64,000 nucleotides of DNA from Bryum argenteum (Eukaryota > Streptophyta > Bryopsida > Bryales > Bryaceae). Shown here in pieces: positions 1 through 12,149 of this stretch (its first letter is position 1; each line of letters begins with the position of its first letter). A model generated the notes under the pieces. It saw nothing but the letters and a program-made list of their open reading frames with translations. It did not search any database and was not told where the DNA came from. The DNA is taken from positions 11,939,495 to 12,003,494 of the forward strand of contig CM073328.1 in NCBI GenBank assembly GCA_037043015.1, given 5' to 3'. The translations under genes were made by a program, and so were the position numbers.

Positions 1-2
1 GT

Positions 3-2394
3 AGAAAAGAAGGTTTTGTACTTCGACATGATTCTCTGCAAAGTGGAGGCCTTGGCATAAGCATGTCACCAGAGCAAATCATGGGTGCAAATGTAGGATG
101 CCTCCCTAAACACATGGGACATATGGTTCTTCCAGATGTTTTGTGTACTTCTGGTAGTTCCTTTTTTGTTTAAATATTGTATTCATTAAAATGTACCAAA
201 AACTATAACTAAAAAGTATAGGGATTCATCTACAGTTTTTGCTTTCAATAGGTGTGTTTGTATAATTGAAGTCTCTAAGGCATACAAAAACCATTCTAAT
301 GGAGTTGTTTTTTCCACATGCAAATTCTATTATTAAAAAAAACTTATGAACACCACTTTATGAGACTTATCAAATAATTTTGATTTAAGATAATTTTGAA
401 GAAAAGATGTTATATGGAATAGGAGTAGGAAGAGGTCATGAAAATAGTTGAGCCTTAAGTCCGTAGCCTAAAGACTAGTAGAACTTGTTTTTAGGGATTT
501 TGAATCATCACAAGTTGATCACAAATAATTTGATCAATTTTTTTGAGTTGTACTAGGTTATTATTTGATATAGATTATTTGCAAGTGAAAAGTAGAAATC
601 ACTTTTCATTTGATTCCTCTTAGAAATTTTTCTAATTACTAAACTAAAAATACGTTGAATTTAGATTTAGATTTTTTAAATAGCGGATGTATATATGAAA
701 AAGTTGGATATGGGCAAAACAAGCCTCAACGTAGTGGAAGCATTGACAATAGTAGCAATCCTGAAGTTGTAGTTGGACCTCCAAAGCCTCCAAAGAGCAA
801 TGCGGCAGCTCAGGTTAACAATTTCTCATGTCACTTACATAGATTTTGAAGGTAAAAGGTATAAAAGCCACCCTAAGCTTTTATAATTTCCTAACGCTTT
901 TCCAAAATATTACTAAACAGAACTTTTACATTGCAGAGAGAAAGAACAGGTAAACTGAAAATGACAGATTTAGCGCAACACTTCCATTTGCCAATAAATG
1001 CTGCTGCAAAAGAATTGGGCATATGTCCAACGGTATTGAAAAAAATTTGTAGGCGCAATGGAATGCGTCGATGGCCTCATCGCAAGGTTGGAGTACTCTC
1101 AACTCAAGTTCTCAAATGTTTCAGATTACGCTTTGCTTGTCAAATTGGTAGTTACCTTTAACCAACTTGAATATGCAAATTGAATATGCAATTTAGATAT
1201 GCAATTTGAATATGGGTGGTTAAGAGTTTGAAAGAAGTTAATTTTGAATGAACAAGAAACAATCAATCTGTATAATGGAAATTTACATCCAGCTTACTAT
1301 TTTGCATTGAAGCCTTTTGAAATAATGTTCAAAGTATCCAAAGTCTTAAGATATGAAGAGTAATGATGTAGTTAAGAGCGGAGTGGAAGAAACTCAAGTG
1401 TCAAAATACTATGTTCATATTGTCAAACATTATGTAATACTTCAATAAATATGTTCATATGGAATCCATATATGTTAATTTTCTCAGTTTTTGAATAAAA
1501 TGTGGAAACTTACTTATATGTTATCCAAATAGCTAAAACTAAATCCTCTTATGGCAATTTTTCAAATTTATCTCAATCTCTCATAGACAACCCTTATATA
1601 TTGATTCACAATTTTACTTGTGTATAACAATACTTACATAAAGTACACATTTGATAATTTCCAAGTTCTCTATTAGGTTATAAGCATCAATTTTAACCAC
1701 TTTTTTTTTTTTTTTGAGAACATGGAGTTTTAAGACCCATTATTCTAATAGAAGGTTTGCCATGTTTATAATAGGAAAAATACATCATAAACTAGGCTTC
1801 CAATATTTGTGGGTTATATTGAAAAACTGGTTTATTTATGTGGTTCTATGGTAGATATTGGATGGAGTTGTTAGATATTAGATGGTTTGTGTAGCAACAA
1901 GTTGTTCTTTGTAAAGCAAGTATTTCTAAGTGTTGGGTTTGAAAGTAGATGGTGAAGCAAAAATTTACAATAGTCGCTAAATATAATGCGATAACAATTT
2001 GTGATCAGATCAAAAGTATAGAACGCATAATTGCAACATTGGAGCAGACAATAGCTGAAGGTGCCGGTCAAGGTGATGAAGGTATTCGTATGGAGATTGC
2101 GATGCTACGAAATGAGCGAGCACAACTTTGTGCAGGATTTTTAGGTGAGACATGATCATATATGTAACAACTACTTTGTGACCATTGATTTCATGTGTCT
2201 AGTATTTTTTTTTTATATCTATGCTATATCATGATGATACTTCTATTATTATGATTATGATTATGAATCAATTAATTTGTGTTGTTAATGATTCCTTCAC
2301 TGAAAATAGTACTAAAGTACATGTTTTGTTGTATAATATAAAAATAGATGTCAATGGAGCACATTTGTTGCCCAAGGATGTTTCCCGGCTATAG
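3..2394 (+). CDS. RWP-RK domain transcription factor, RKD-like (5' end outside window)
   Basis: Exons read ..153, 671-813, 937-1086, 2009-2144 and 2348-2394 (TAG stop); every join keeps phase and uses GT-AG sites, although the first acceptor (671) is less certain. Exon 937-1086 encodes the DNA-binding RWP-RK domain: TDLAQHFHLPINAAAKELGI, then CPTVLKKICRRNG and the signature RWPHRK. The 922-bp intron interrupts directly after RWPHRK, and the next exon continues with IKSIERIIATLEQ, the usual coiled extension, before a short tail. RWP-RK factors are nuclear; the short RKD branch, with the domain near the C-terminus, controls germ-cell and gametangium identity in plants, while the NLP branch adds a PB1 domain. 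No PB1 domain is present and the protein ends soon after the domain, so RKD-like is preferred. Upstream sequence is basic and proline-rich and I do not recognise it. The start codon lies left of the window. Confidence 0.85.
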
Positions 2395-5308
2395 TGTGAT
2401 CAAGCACATACTAGTAATAAGATTCCAAATTTTAATTGGTGGTTTTGGGTGAAGATTTTCTATTCAAGGTTGACCTAGGATATTGGCTTGAATTGATATT
2501 ATATCTCTTTTAGTGAGATATATGAGTGTTTCAATATTGATTGTTGTTTATGATGATTCTCTGTAGAATTATAAGACGTTGGTGCAATTGTAATCGAGTT
2601 GGATATGTAGACTTTCAAATGTAGAAATTTAGTTGTAAAAAAACATTGATGAGACATAGATGTAAAAATTTCATTCATTTTCTTTGTATATTCAAGCTCA
2701 CACTTCTAAATGCTTTAGTGTGACATATTTCCACCTATCAATTTTATGCTTTATTTCTTGTGAAACTTCTATGAAGCCACGGTAGATTATCAAAAGATTG
2801 TAACATTTGAAACTTCAATTTGATATATGCATTGATGCAAATTCATTACTTAACTTTGCTTTCACTTTATAATAAAATATACATGAAGTGTTTGCTATGA
2901 CTATGTTCTTGAGGTTCTTGAGGTTCTTGAGAACTGCGTAGTTCAAGTATATGAAAACTTCAAAATTCTAGAGCCTTTCATGAGGAATTAAAATTTCTTG
3001 AAGAAAATTTAGGTTTATGATGGTTGAAAAAATGGCATTTAGATTTAATATACTATAGAAATCACTTGCTAAATTTTAATGTAGACTACTTATGTAAATT
3101 GAGTTTTCCCTTATTTCTTGTGAAAACATTACTCCAAAATTCGTACTTACAACAAAAAACAACTGAAAAGGAAGAAACATGTGATCATACATTCATACAT
3201 GAATCAAGTACTCTTTGTGTGAATCAAATGTTGTCTCAAATATAGGCATATCTTAATAAATTCATCAATCACTACTACAATCTAGACCAAATTTTCCAAT
3301 TTGTAAATGATTTAGAGACTCGATATTATAAAAACTTTTATCATAGTTTTTTCTCCTATAAATGTAAAATGACCAATACGAGTTTACGAGAAGGCTTAAG
3401 GCACCACTTGAACATGAAAGAAGGACTATTTTAAGATTTCACATTACATTATGATCCATTGCTATAGCCTTCTCCTGTAATCATAAGAAAGAGAGAATAT
3501 ATTTTCACACATGGAACGCTTTTCATGATGTAAACTTACACATGTATATCCACACTAGATATATGTCATAAATAAGTGAAAATTGTCCACATTAAATGCT
3601 TCGTTGGAAATCTTAATAAACATTCTTTATATAGTTCTTTGAAACCTTTAGCATTCAATTCAACTACATTAAAGATGTGTACCTCTTACCCTACTCTATA
3701 AACTAGAAGACCATTTCTCTTGTTCTATAAAATCTCCCTCAAAATCTTATTGACTTTTCATGTTAGTCTTTCATAGGGTAATTCAAATATTAAAATACCA
3801 AAAAGATACAACTAATGTACAAAGTCTACAATCACCCCCCCCCCCCTTTGTACAAATCAAAAAGCAATCTACTTACTCTTGTCGAAGTAACAAAATCAAC
3901 ATATGGGCATCTAAATTAACATATGAAAGAGCTCAGTGGGGGAAAAAAAATCATGTATGACAATGCAAAACTAAACATAAACTAATATGTTATTCTTGAA
4001 GTGAACACCATTCCAAGAACGTACGCATACAACAACATCAAAGTTCATCATTCAAAATTCTTGCAACTCCCATTTATGAAGGTGCAATGTCCATCATGAA
4101 CACCCCTTCCAACAAACCTCTACGCCATAATCTCACATGCATAGACACTCACTTCATTATGCCATCAATAAAACTCAATATTCTCATCTCGCATACCCTA
4201 GAAACTCTCCCAGCTGATTATTCATGAGTTTCAAACTTCATAGGCTCAAGGGCATGATATGGGTATCACTAAGACGCGTCTCATAATGTGTAATTCATTA
4301 TATATGTGCCAGAAATTCCTTTTTTAACCCCATATATACACTGACTATAGTCATATCACCTATAATACCATATGGTTAGAATAAAATTTTCACACTATTT
4401 TTGGAATGAGGTACCTATATCATACCCTTACCCATTGAGTAGTTAGTCTTCGCTATCAAATCAATATCTACCCACATCTTTGGAAGTATTAGAATAGAGG
4501 GTATTCATTTGTGGGTAGTTGAACAACCATAAAAAAAAAAAGATGAAACGCTTTTGCAGATACCAATGAAGCCTCCCTTCCAAGTCTTGAGATTGTAAAT
4601 GAACTCACCTCTTCCCTTCCCTTCCAAGCGACCACCGTCTTAAACCCTGGCTCACCACTCATCTCCAGTGCTCACTCACTCACTCTAAACCCAGCTCCAG
4701 GTACTCACCTTCAAAACCCCCACTCCAATTCTCCAAACCAAAAACAACATTTCGCAAATCAGTGCAAATCACAAAGAATATCGAAACTTGCAAAATATTG
4801 TCAGAATTGTTGCCGATTTATGCATACTTAATTCCTTTTGTCAGTAATTTACATGAAATTCCTTGGAAAAGTAAAATCTTGCACTCGTTGGTGAAGTTTC
4901 CATGCGTAAATTTTCACCAAGATTGATGAAATGGAAGTCCACATGTTTCTACTAGTGAAGTTCCAAGTTAGTTCTACTGATATTTGAGTTTTTGTAGCAA
5001 GCTTGACGTTAAAATGACAATGTTACAAGGAGACTGAGATTGATTACACTTTTTTGATGCTTACTCTTTTCGTAAGCTATGCACTCTACGGCAATGCCAG
5101 GAACTTCAAAAAAATTCTGAACTTAGCAACCAATTTTTAGGAAATTGAGTCAATTTTTCTTCTGATTCACCCACAAAAAACTAAATTTCCTGTGGAATGT
5201 TCATGTTTCATGATGTGGGAAGCTTCAACGATTTGTGAGATTCATGTTTTGTGAGGAGGCGAGCTTGTTGATGATGGTTAGTTTTTGTTGGGGGGTGTTT
5301 GATCAGCT
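2395..5308. other. AT-rich intergenic region and pectate lyase upstream region
   Basis: No convincing coding exon is visible. A run of 12 C residues lies at 3835-3846. The stretch 4600-4700 is C-rich (TCACTCACTCACTC, TAAACCC) and ends in CCAG followed by GTACTC, which could be a non-coding first exon and donor for the pectate lyase gene. That is only an inference. Confidence 0.4.
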
Positions 5309-8300
5309 ATGACGAAGTGGGCGTTGTGTTGGTGGGCACTGTTGCTACTGCAACAATGCGTGGTTCGAGGCTCAATAGACTCCGGTGGTGAGTTCAAGCG
5401 CACGCTGCAGGCGTTGAGCAACATCACGAGTAATTTGGAGGTGGTGGCTTACGAGGGAGAGGTGGTCGCGGACGATTGCAGTCGGCAGATCGAAAGTGTG
5501 AATGATACTCTCACGTGGATCACGTCGCAGTTGCCGACGACTACGCTCGATGAGTCGGGAGCTTTCTTCCGGAGTGCTGCTAAAGCTGTCTCTGCTTGCA
5601 ATACTTACCTCTCCGTCCGCGCCGTAAGTCTCAACTTGGGCAATTCCGTTACCATTTTGACATACCAAAATTGGCCAGTACTGGAAAAGTGTGGAGCTTC
5701 CATCAAGCTCTCCATCAAGAATGCCTCATGATCTTAAAATGAGTCACTTCAACCTGGGAGAAATTGCACACTTTTCTACCAGTACTCGTTCTGATTGACA
5801 TAGTTATGTTTTGAGGCTTATAGTATCTTTGATATCATTGAGCACCTAAGTGATGCTTCTCTTTGATTTCACAATCCCTGTGATGTAGTCGTCTCTTTGT
5901 CGTCATTTATTAGAGGATTGAGGTTATGTGTATTCAAGTGATGATTGAATTTATGAGGATGAATGTGCAGGATTCCTTGCCAGATTCAGTGTACCGCAAG
6001 AGTAAGAAGGCGTTGTCGACGGTGCACCAAATGCTCACTCAACTGTCCTCCGATTGCGAGCTTGTAGTTGCAGAAAAGAACAACCAGCTGAACAAGACGA
6101 GCGATTTAGCGAACAAGTGGCATTTCAACAACACCGTCAAGGTCGTCACCCCATGTATGTACACCCCATCATTCATCACGACACATTCCTTTTCAGAGTT
6201 TCTCCGATCAAGGTCCGGATAGTAAGAAGTTAGGGGACTCTGAGCGGTGGGAGTGATGGATTGTGTGTGCAGCGGATGAGGACGAAGGAGTAGAAGCATG
6301 CAGCGGCACGATCAATCCAACCACATGCCAATTCACAGCGTGCGGCAAAGGCCGTCGCCTGCCGCTGTGCACCTTCGGATACGCCGACGGGGTCACGGGC
6401 GGCTTGAAAGGGAAATCGTATGTGGTGACGAATGATGAAGACGACCACAAGAAACCGTCCCTGGGGTCGTTGCGGTATGGCGTTCACCAGGGCGGCCAGG
6501 CAGATGGCGGAGTGTGGATCACTTTTGCTGGGAATTTTGTTATCACTCTCACTGATTTGTTGTGGATCAAGAGTGGGACTACCATTGATGGCCGGGGCTT
6601 CAATGTCACTATCACAGGTCCGCCACCTCCACATCTCATCACAAAGTGTGGTATTTCCATTGGGCTCTTCACCAGTATTTCCATCAAGAATGTCTGTTTT
6701 CACCCTGGTGCACTGAGTTGTTGTTCAGCTTGATGGAAATACCACACTTTTCCACTAGTGTGCATCCATGCTTGAATGGTGTAGTGATTTGTGCTTGGGG
6801 TGAGTCATTCAGCTTGATGGAACTACCACAATTTTCCACTAGTGTATCCATGCTTGAATGGTGTAGTAACTTATGTGAGGTGAGCCATTCGGCTTGATGG
6901 AGATACCACACTTTTCCACTAATGTATCCATGCTTGAAAGGTGTAGTGATTTGTTAGAGTGAGCCATTGAGCTTGATGGAAATACCATACTTTTCCCCAT
7001 GCTAGTGTACCCATGCTTGATGGTGTTAATAGTCATTTGTGGGTTGTATATATGGGTGATCAATTTTTTTGCAGGGAAGAGCATAGTGTTGTGTGGAGTC
7101 TCGAATGTGATTCTCCACAACTTCCAAATAAGCACGGTGGGGGAGAGCGACACGGTGCACATCTTTGCGGGCTCGAGTCGAGTGTGGGTGGATCACTTGA
7201 CGTCGTCCGATGCCAAGCTCGGGTTGGCGTCCGTTTTGCAAGGCTCCACGGATGTCACCATCTCCAACTCGCATCTCTCCAATTACAATTTCAACATGTT
7301 GTTGGGGGCGAGTGACTTTGATAAGCAGGATATGGATATGCGCGTCTCCGTGTACCGGAATTGGTTCAAGGATTCCATGCAACGCATGCCCCATTGCAGG
7401 TCCATGGCTCAAACCTCCTCCCACCCTGTGCAATCAATCATCCATTCCATGAGAGAGCTATTTTACCCGCCCAATTCATGTCAAATATCAACACTAAGAC
7501 ATATAGAAGATCAACCACTATATGATGAAACTACACCAAAAAAGTAAAATCCGTGTCCATAACATCAAATAGTGAATGGTTGATGACCAATGCGGGACAC
7601 TAGTTGTCACTTACATTGACCAAGTATTGTTACATTCATATGCTCTATCCCATGGTGAGAAGATCTTTCAATGTTATAGGATCGTATGTGCAATAAGGCC
7701 AATTTTTAAGCCCTTCTTCTCGGTAGAATCGGCAGCTAAGGTAGACCACCGATTGTGCCAACCATATTCAGCAGCTAAGGTAGACCGCCCATTCTGCTAA
7801 CCATATTCAGCCAGGCTTGCCGATTTGGTGACCATATATCGTATAATTGGACATCCAATCCTTTAATGCTAGAGAAGCTACACGATAGTGCCGATTCAGC
7901 AATATGGTTCGACCAGCTAACCTCCCCATACTACCGAATTGGCACCACCCTACAGCTTCTCTAGTACAATAAACCATGACACTATTTATGTAAAACTTTC
8001 TAAACACTCTTAATTCACCAAGTTAATTGTGCTAATTGGATGAAAATGAGAATGGATATTTACAGATGGGGAAAATGTCACGTTCTCAACAACCTCTACT
8101 CCAACTGGGGCTACTACGCGCTCGGCGCGCGCGTGAGCGGCAAGATCTACTCCGACAGCAACGCATTCATAGCCGGACGGAGAACAGAAGCCACGCCGTG
8201 GTTCAACGGAATCGGCAGCAACTACGACCGCAGCATCTACATCCGAAGCTCCAAGGACGTGTTCCTGAACGGGAGCACCTTGCATGAGTTTCTCAACCCG

Positions 8301-8462
8301 GAGAATGTGCAGGACGTCGAAGAGCAAGGGAGTATCTACAAGAATGAGAAGATGTATCCCAGTGTGATTCCGCCCTTGAATTTGAACAAGGTTATTCCGA
8401 ATTGCGCCGGGGCTGTTTTTGGGTACCGACTCCACCAGTGCACGAACTCTGCTGGTTTTTAA
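5309..8462 (+). CDS. Pectate lyase (polysaccharide lyase family 1), secreted
   Basis: Five exons join in phase: 5309-5623, 5971-6154, 6273-6617, 7075-7399 and 8066-8462 (TAA). The ATG at 5309 opens a signal peptide (MTKWALCWWALLLLQQ), so the enzyme should enter the wall space, where PL1 enzymes cleave de-esterified homogalacturonan by beta-elimination with Ca2+. An N-terminal stretch of about 160 residues, helical in character, precedes the beta-helix domain. Family motifs follow in order: TFGYADGVTGG, a GTTIDGRG turn, VTITG joined to KSIVLCGVSNVILHNF, the metal-site strand VWVDHLTSSD, and the catalytic RMPHCR (usual plant form RMPRCR; both arginines kept) joined to WGKCHVLNNLYSNWGYYALG. The C-terminus ends shortly after IPNCAGAVFGY. 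Splitting of RMPHCR between exons 4 and 5 strongly confirms that intron. Introns 1 and 3 contain transposon-derived repeats. Function is well supported; activity is inferred. Confidence 0.92.
5674..5786. mobile_element. Small inverted-repeat element in pectate lyase intron 1
   Basis: The left end CCAGTACTGGAAAAGTGTGG is mirrored at the right end by CACACTTTTCTACCAGTACT, giving about 18 bp of imperfect terminal inverted repeat on an element of about 110 bp. The inner part (TTCCATCAAGCTCTCCATCA) is shared with repeats at 6645-7045 and 39832-39971. The element lies wholly inside intron 1. The outer motif recalls CACTA-type ends, but the superfamily is a guess. Confidence 0.6.
6642..7045. repeat. 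MITE-like element plus four tandem copies of its end, pectate lyase intron 3
   Basis: The segment AAGTGTGGTATTTCCAT near 6645 is followed at about 6724 by its reverse complement, as in an inverted-repeat element. The right-hand end, with the core GCTTGATGGAAATACC and CACTTTTCCACTAGTG, then recurs about every 80-87 bp, beginning near 6714, 6801, 6881 and 6960. Each unit also contains CCATGCTTGAATGGTGTAGT. The array occupies almost the whole of intron 3. Confidence 0.75.
7733..7812. repeat. Two tandem copies of a ~38-bp unit in pectate lyase intron 4
   Basis: CAGCTAAGGTAGACC, a short variable stretch and AACCATATTCAG occur twice in direct tandem. No function is suggested. Confidence 0.6.
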
Positions 8463-8515
8463 GGTAGCCACACACACCATTCATAGATCTATATCATCAC
8501 TTATTCGGATCAATC

Positions 8516-8521
8516 AATAAA
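8516..8521 (+). promoter_or_regulatory. Polyadenylation signal AATAAA of the pectate lyase gene
   Basis: A perfect AATAAA lies 54 bp after the stop codon, at a normal distance for a plant near-upstream element. A G-rich and T-rich stretch follows. Confidence 0.5.
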
Positions 8522-9285
8522 AGTGGGGGGGATTTTTGTACTCTTTGTTGAACGTACATCATTTTTGAATGAGAGAGTGCACTGTTTCTAGGATGATATG
8601 GTGTTTTTTACGATTGAATTCATCTTCCAAGGATTTCTTTTTCAGATGTGATGCGTGGAATCGTAGTTTGAGGTACAGTATATTTGACTTCGGTTGACTT
8701 CAGATTTGAGAAATGTCATATTCTTTATTGCAAATATAGAGAATATGATCGATGAGGATGACTAATGTAAGGTAGTATTCGAAAGTAAGAAATGTAAGTA
8801 GACCACTTGTGATATGAGTTCATCTTCTATCGGGGAATATGATATTACCAGGGAAGTGAACCAGATCATTCGACTTTACGGGTGAAGCAAAATCTAGAAA
8901 CATGCTGGAAACAAGAACTACTTCGAACGCTGTAATTCTCACAACCACAACAACAAACAATGAAGTCCAACAAATGTTTACTGTAAAAACCATTAATAAT
9001 GATCTAAGAACCGCGTCAAATGCGCAGCAATATGCACCGGCACTTTTCACAAAAGCCCCTCTCTCGCTTGCTCGCTCGCTAGATTCACAATGTGAAATGA
9101 CATTCCCGATGAATGTCGTGGTAAGTACAGTGGCATGATCTCGCAGCCATCGATTGCAGCAACCATGGTGGGTGGGTGAGTCATTAATAAGTTGCTTCTT
9201 AAGCTGGAACATGCGATATTGTTTGCAAGCGATGAGACTATATAATTCATCATGTGTGATCGATCGAGAGTGATATGGATTTTGG

Positions 9286-12101
9286 TTAGTAGAAGCGGAT
9301 AGTGTACATGAGCCTCCGTCTGTGTTGCTTCTCGAATCGAGTTATGATCTCGTCGATCTCGTCCTCCCATGCGTCTGCCATCTCCAACTGCACACCACCA
9401 TTGCTCTCAAACTTAGCATTTGTTGACACAAAATTACTAGATAGCACATGTTGTGCAGAACATGAAATTAAGTTAAAGTGGCTCTCCATGAGGTTTTGTT
9501 GTAGCCATGATATGGTTTGGCTTGAGCGGTTTTGGGTACCTCTATGTCTTTGAGTTTGAAATTTCACATAAACTAAAACAAATGAATTATGCAAGGCTCC
9601 CACCAGCTATGCAACATTCTTTACTTGTTAAATTCAAAAGTTTGGAGGTTTTTGTGTAAGGTAAAGAATGTCCACGAGGGTATTTTTGGGTTTTAGAAGC
9701 CTTGCTCATGAGGAAAAAGGGTTGTGTGCCTTATCCTTAAACGACTAGGCTCTTAAACCAAGAAACACGGGTGGGTTTTCTTTAGCCGTCGGAAAGAATT
9801 GGAAACCGTTGTGTATGAGGGAAATCCCACATAAAGGCAACTCCCTAAACAAACTCGACCAAATTATGCATGTAAAGCTCCCCAAAATGAACTACTAATT
9901 CTTTATGGTGCCCTCACCATAAAGAGGAATGACATGTTGTAAATAAAGCCATACCAATTCACACACAACCCATAGGCGAGACAATAGGAGTTCTTCTACT
10001 TAGAAAGAGAGTATGTACTTTCCTAATTATTTTTGGGTGAATAGGAGACAATAAACATATCATGTGTTTGAACCTAATCAAATGCTCTTTACAACCTAAT
10101 ACCATAGTGGGATGAACATGAGAGATTAACCCTAGAACCCATCACCGTGGATGATGAGGAAGATGATTCTCGATGAAAAAACATTGTCTATTCTTCAGTA
10201 TAAGATCTCAAATTCATTCATTGAACACGTTGTGTCCACCACTTTGAAGTTAAACTCTTAACCATCTCCACCACCTCACCACCATAGTTACCATAGTTAG
10301 AACTAAGTTTTGAAATTCACAAACCATGAGCCTACCCCTCCATTCTCAAATCCATTCATCAGACACTTTGTGTCCGTTTCGACATTCTAGGGTTAAACTC
10401 TCAACAATCTCTACCATTGTTACCATAGTTAGAACTAAGGATTGAAATCCACAAACCATGAGCATGAGCCTACCCCTCCATTGTTGTTTACGAAAGTGTA
10501 GAGAATTGTAAAAAAAGGAGAGCCGAGTGGATGCATACCTTTTGGCAAAGGTCGAGCGCAAGCTTGCCACCAATGGCAGCCTCTTCATGATTATCTTTCA
10601 CGTCCAAGTTAATGACCAACGCCATTTTCAGCAACTGCGGTTCCCTATTCTCAAGATCTGCAAAACAAAACAAAACCTTCAATTCAAAAGCTAATATTCA
10701 AACAAACAAACAAACAACCAACCACATCCTTAGTAGTTCCAATAATGCAATGTGTTTCCATCGAACTAACTAACCATCGATGACCATGTCGAACACTCGT
10801 TCCTCAAAAGTGAACACCACATCGAAGGCGCCATCCGCTGCGTTGTCTTGCCACCGCTGTGGTGCTTCCTTCACACTCGCATTCCGTTTCAACATTTGCA
10901 GTAGTCCGTTTCTCTTGTACCTGTATTGTATAGTTGTCGCCAATGTCAAGGCAAGAACGTTAATCACACCGACAAATGTAACATTCGAATGTGTACAAAT
11001 AGCAATAGAAAACGAAACCTCGTAGTGTATACCGACAATGTACAATTCGAATGTGTATAAATAGCAAAAAAACTACGAAACCTGGTAAGTGTATACTGAC
11101 AACATAGTTCGGAATGATTGTGAGGCTTTGGACCTCAGTGTGTATCGTGAAAGTTGCCAAGGCAGAAATGTTTCCATTTGTAAGAACGAGAGTTATGAGT
11201 GAACACACGATTCTCAATGGTTGTGAAACTTTCTCGTTTGAGATGACCTCGTTTTTGCCTTGGCTTTGGCGATACACTGTAATGAGATCTTTCAGTTTAC
11301 GAGAAACTCAAATACTTTCTGAACGACTGATACCGCTATTCAATTGTGTAAGAACGGAAGTTCGTAAGTGAGCAAAGAATGTAAATATTGCTGAATAACT
11401 TGTGACAGTGATTAACACTGATACATTCACATACGACTCCGGTGCTAAACTCCGAAGAAAGTAATAAAGGTTCTTCACAGAGCTAAATCGCAGTCGTAAT
11501 TACAAATTCGAAAGGCCAATTTCGGAATCTTTGTGACACTTTCTGGTTCGAGAAAACTCGACTCTTGCAGTGTGTCGCCAAAACCAAGGCAATAACATTC
11601 AATTCTTTCACTTCAGATACTGTGACTCGATCCCGAACTGAATCCAAGAATCAGACAAAACGGGTTCTTTTAACAGCTCAATCGCACCTAAAATTAGAGC
11701 AGAATTCAAATACTTGTGACACGGACAACTCATCTCCTGCAGTGCATCGCCAAAACCAAGGCGAAACTATTTGCACTAAAAAACAACGAAATCTTTCACA
11801 GATACTTGCTGTGCGATTGTGAAGCTTCTTCCTCAACTCTAAAATCAAAACAAAAAAGAGTAATTTTTTGAAGAGGACCTTACAATTCAGGGTCTTTGTT
11901 TTTGAGGTCTTCGAGCATCTGGCGATACGGAGTGCCGAACGAGTAAACATTGGGTTCACGAGCAGAAGGGCCAGGGAGCTTGACATTCGTGCCAGTGCCG
12001 TAGGAGCTCACGTCCATCCCTGCTTTCTGCAGAAGCGCATGCGCCTCCATGCTGCGGTTCTGATTGCTGGCGCACACCATTGCATGGCGCAGCTTCACCA
12101 T
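9286..12101 (-). CDS. SSU72: SSU72 RNA polymerase II CTD Ser5/Ser7 phosphatase
   Basis: Four exons read on the minus strand: 12101-11884, 10920-10775, 10657-10539 and 9387-9286 (stop). All joins are in phase, and the sum is 585 nt, or 194 residues, the canonical SSU72 length. The start MVKLRHAMVCASNQNRS carries the phosphatase signature C-x5-R-S (CASNQNRS). Further family blocks are SSYGTGTNVKLPGPS, EPNVYSFGTPY, DPEL joined to YKRNGLLQMLKRN, PQRWQDNA, FDVVFTFEERVFD, DVKDNHEEAAIGGKLALDLC and the C-terminal FEKQHRRRLMYTIRFY. SSU72 is a nuclear component of the cleavage and polyadenylation machinery that removes Ser5 and Ser7 phosphates from the polymerase II tail; in plants it also affects alternative polyadenylation. 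Introns are 963, 117 and 1151 bp, and two contain recent tandem duplications. The next upstream in-frame candidate is a GTG, so the ATG at 12101 was chosen. Confidence 0.96.
10206..10483. repeat. 138-bp tandem duplication in SSU72 intron 3
   Basis: Two diverged copies, about 10206-10343 and 10344-10483, share TTGTGTCC, GTTAAACTCT, TACCATAGTTAGAACTAAG and AACCATGAGCCTACCCCTCC. The copy boundaries are approximate. Confidence 0.75.
10976..11105. repeat. ~63-bp tandem duplication in SSU72 intron 1
   Basis: ATTCGAATGTGTA(C/T)AAATAGCAA, then CGAAACCT and GTGTATAC(C/T)GACAA, occur twice in direct order. A weaker repeat around CCAAAACCAAGGC recurs at 11578 and 11750 in the same intron. Confidence 0.7.
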
Positions 12102-12135
12102 CAATCCTCTCACCAATCCTCCACTCAGCTCCACA

Positions 12136-12146
12136 AAACCCTAAAA
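12136..12146. promoter_or_regulatory. Telo-box (AAACCCTAAAA) just upstream of SSU72
   Basis: AAACCCTAAA lies 35 bp upstream of the SSU72 start codon, probably in the 5' leader. Telo-boxes are common in promoters of plant housekeeping genes. Similar motifs stand before the 6-phosphogluconolactonase gene (47849-47858) and the gene at 29176 (28601-28610). Confidence 0.5.
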
Positions 12147-12149
12147 AAA

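Noticed and set aside
6230-6703. 157-codon minus-strand frame
   Set aside because: It is antisense to pectate lyase exon 3 and the adjoining intron.
7026-7433. 135-codon minus-strand frame
   Set aside because: It is antisense to pectate lyase exon 4, with a histidine-rich, patternless translation.
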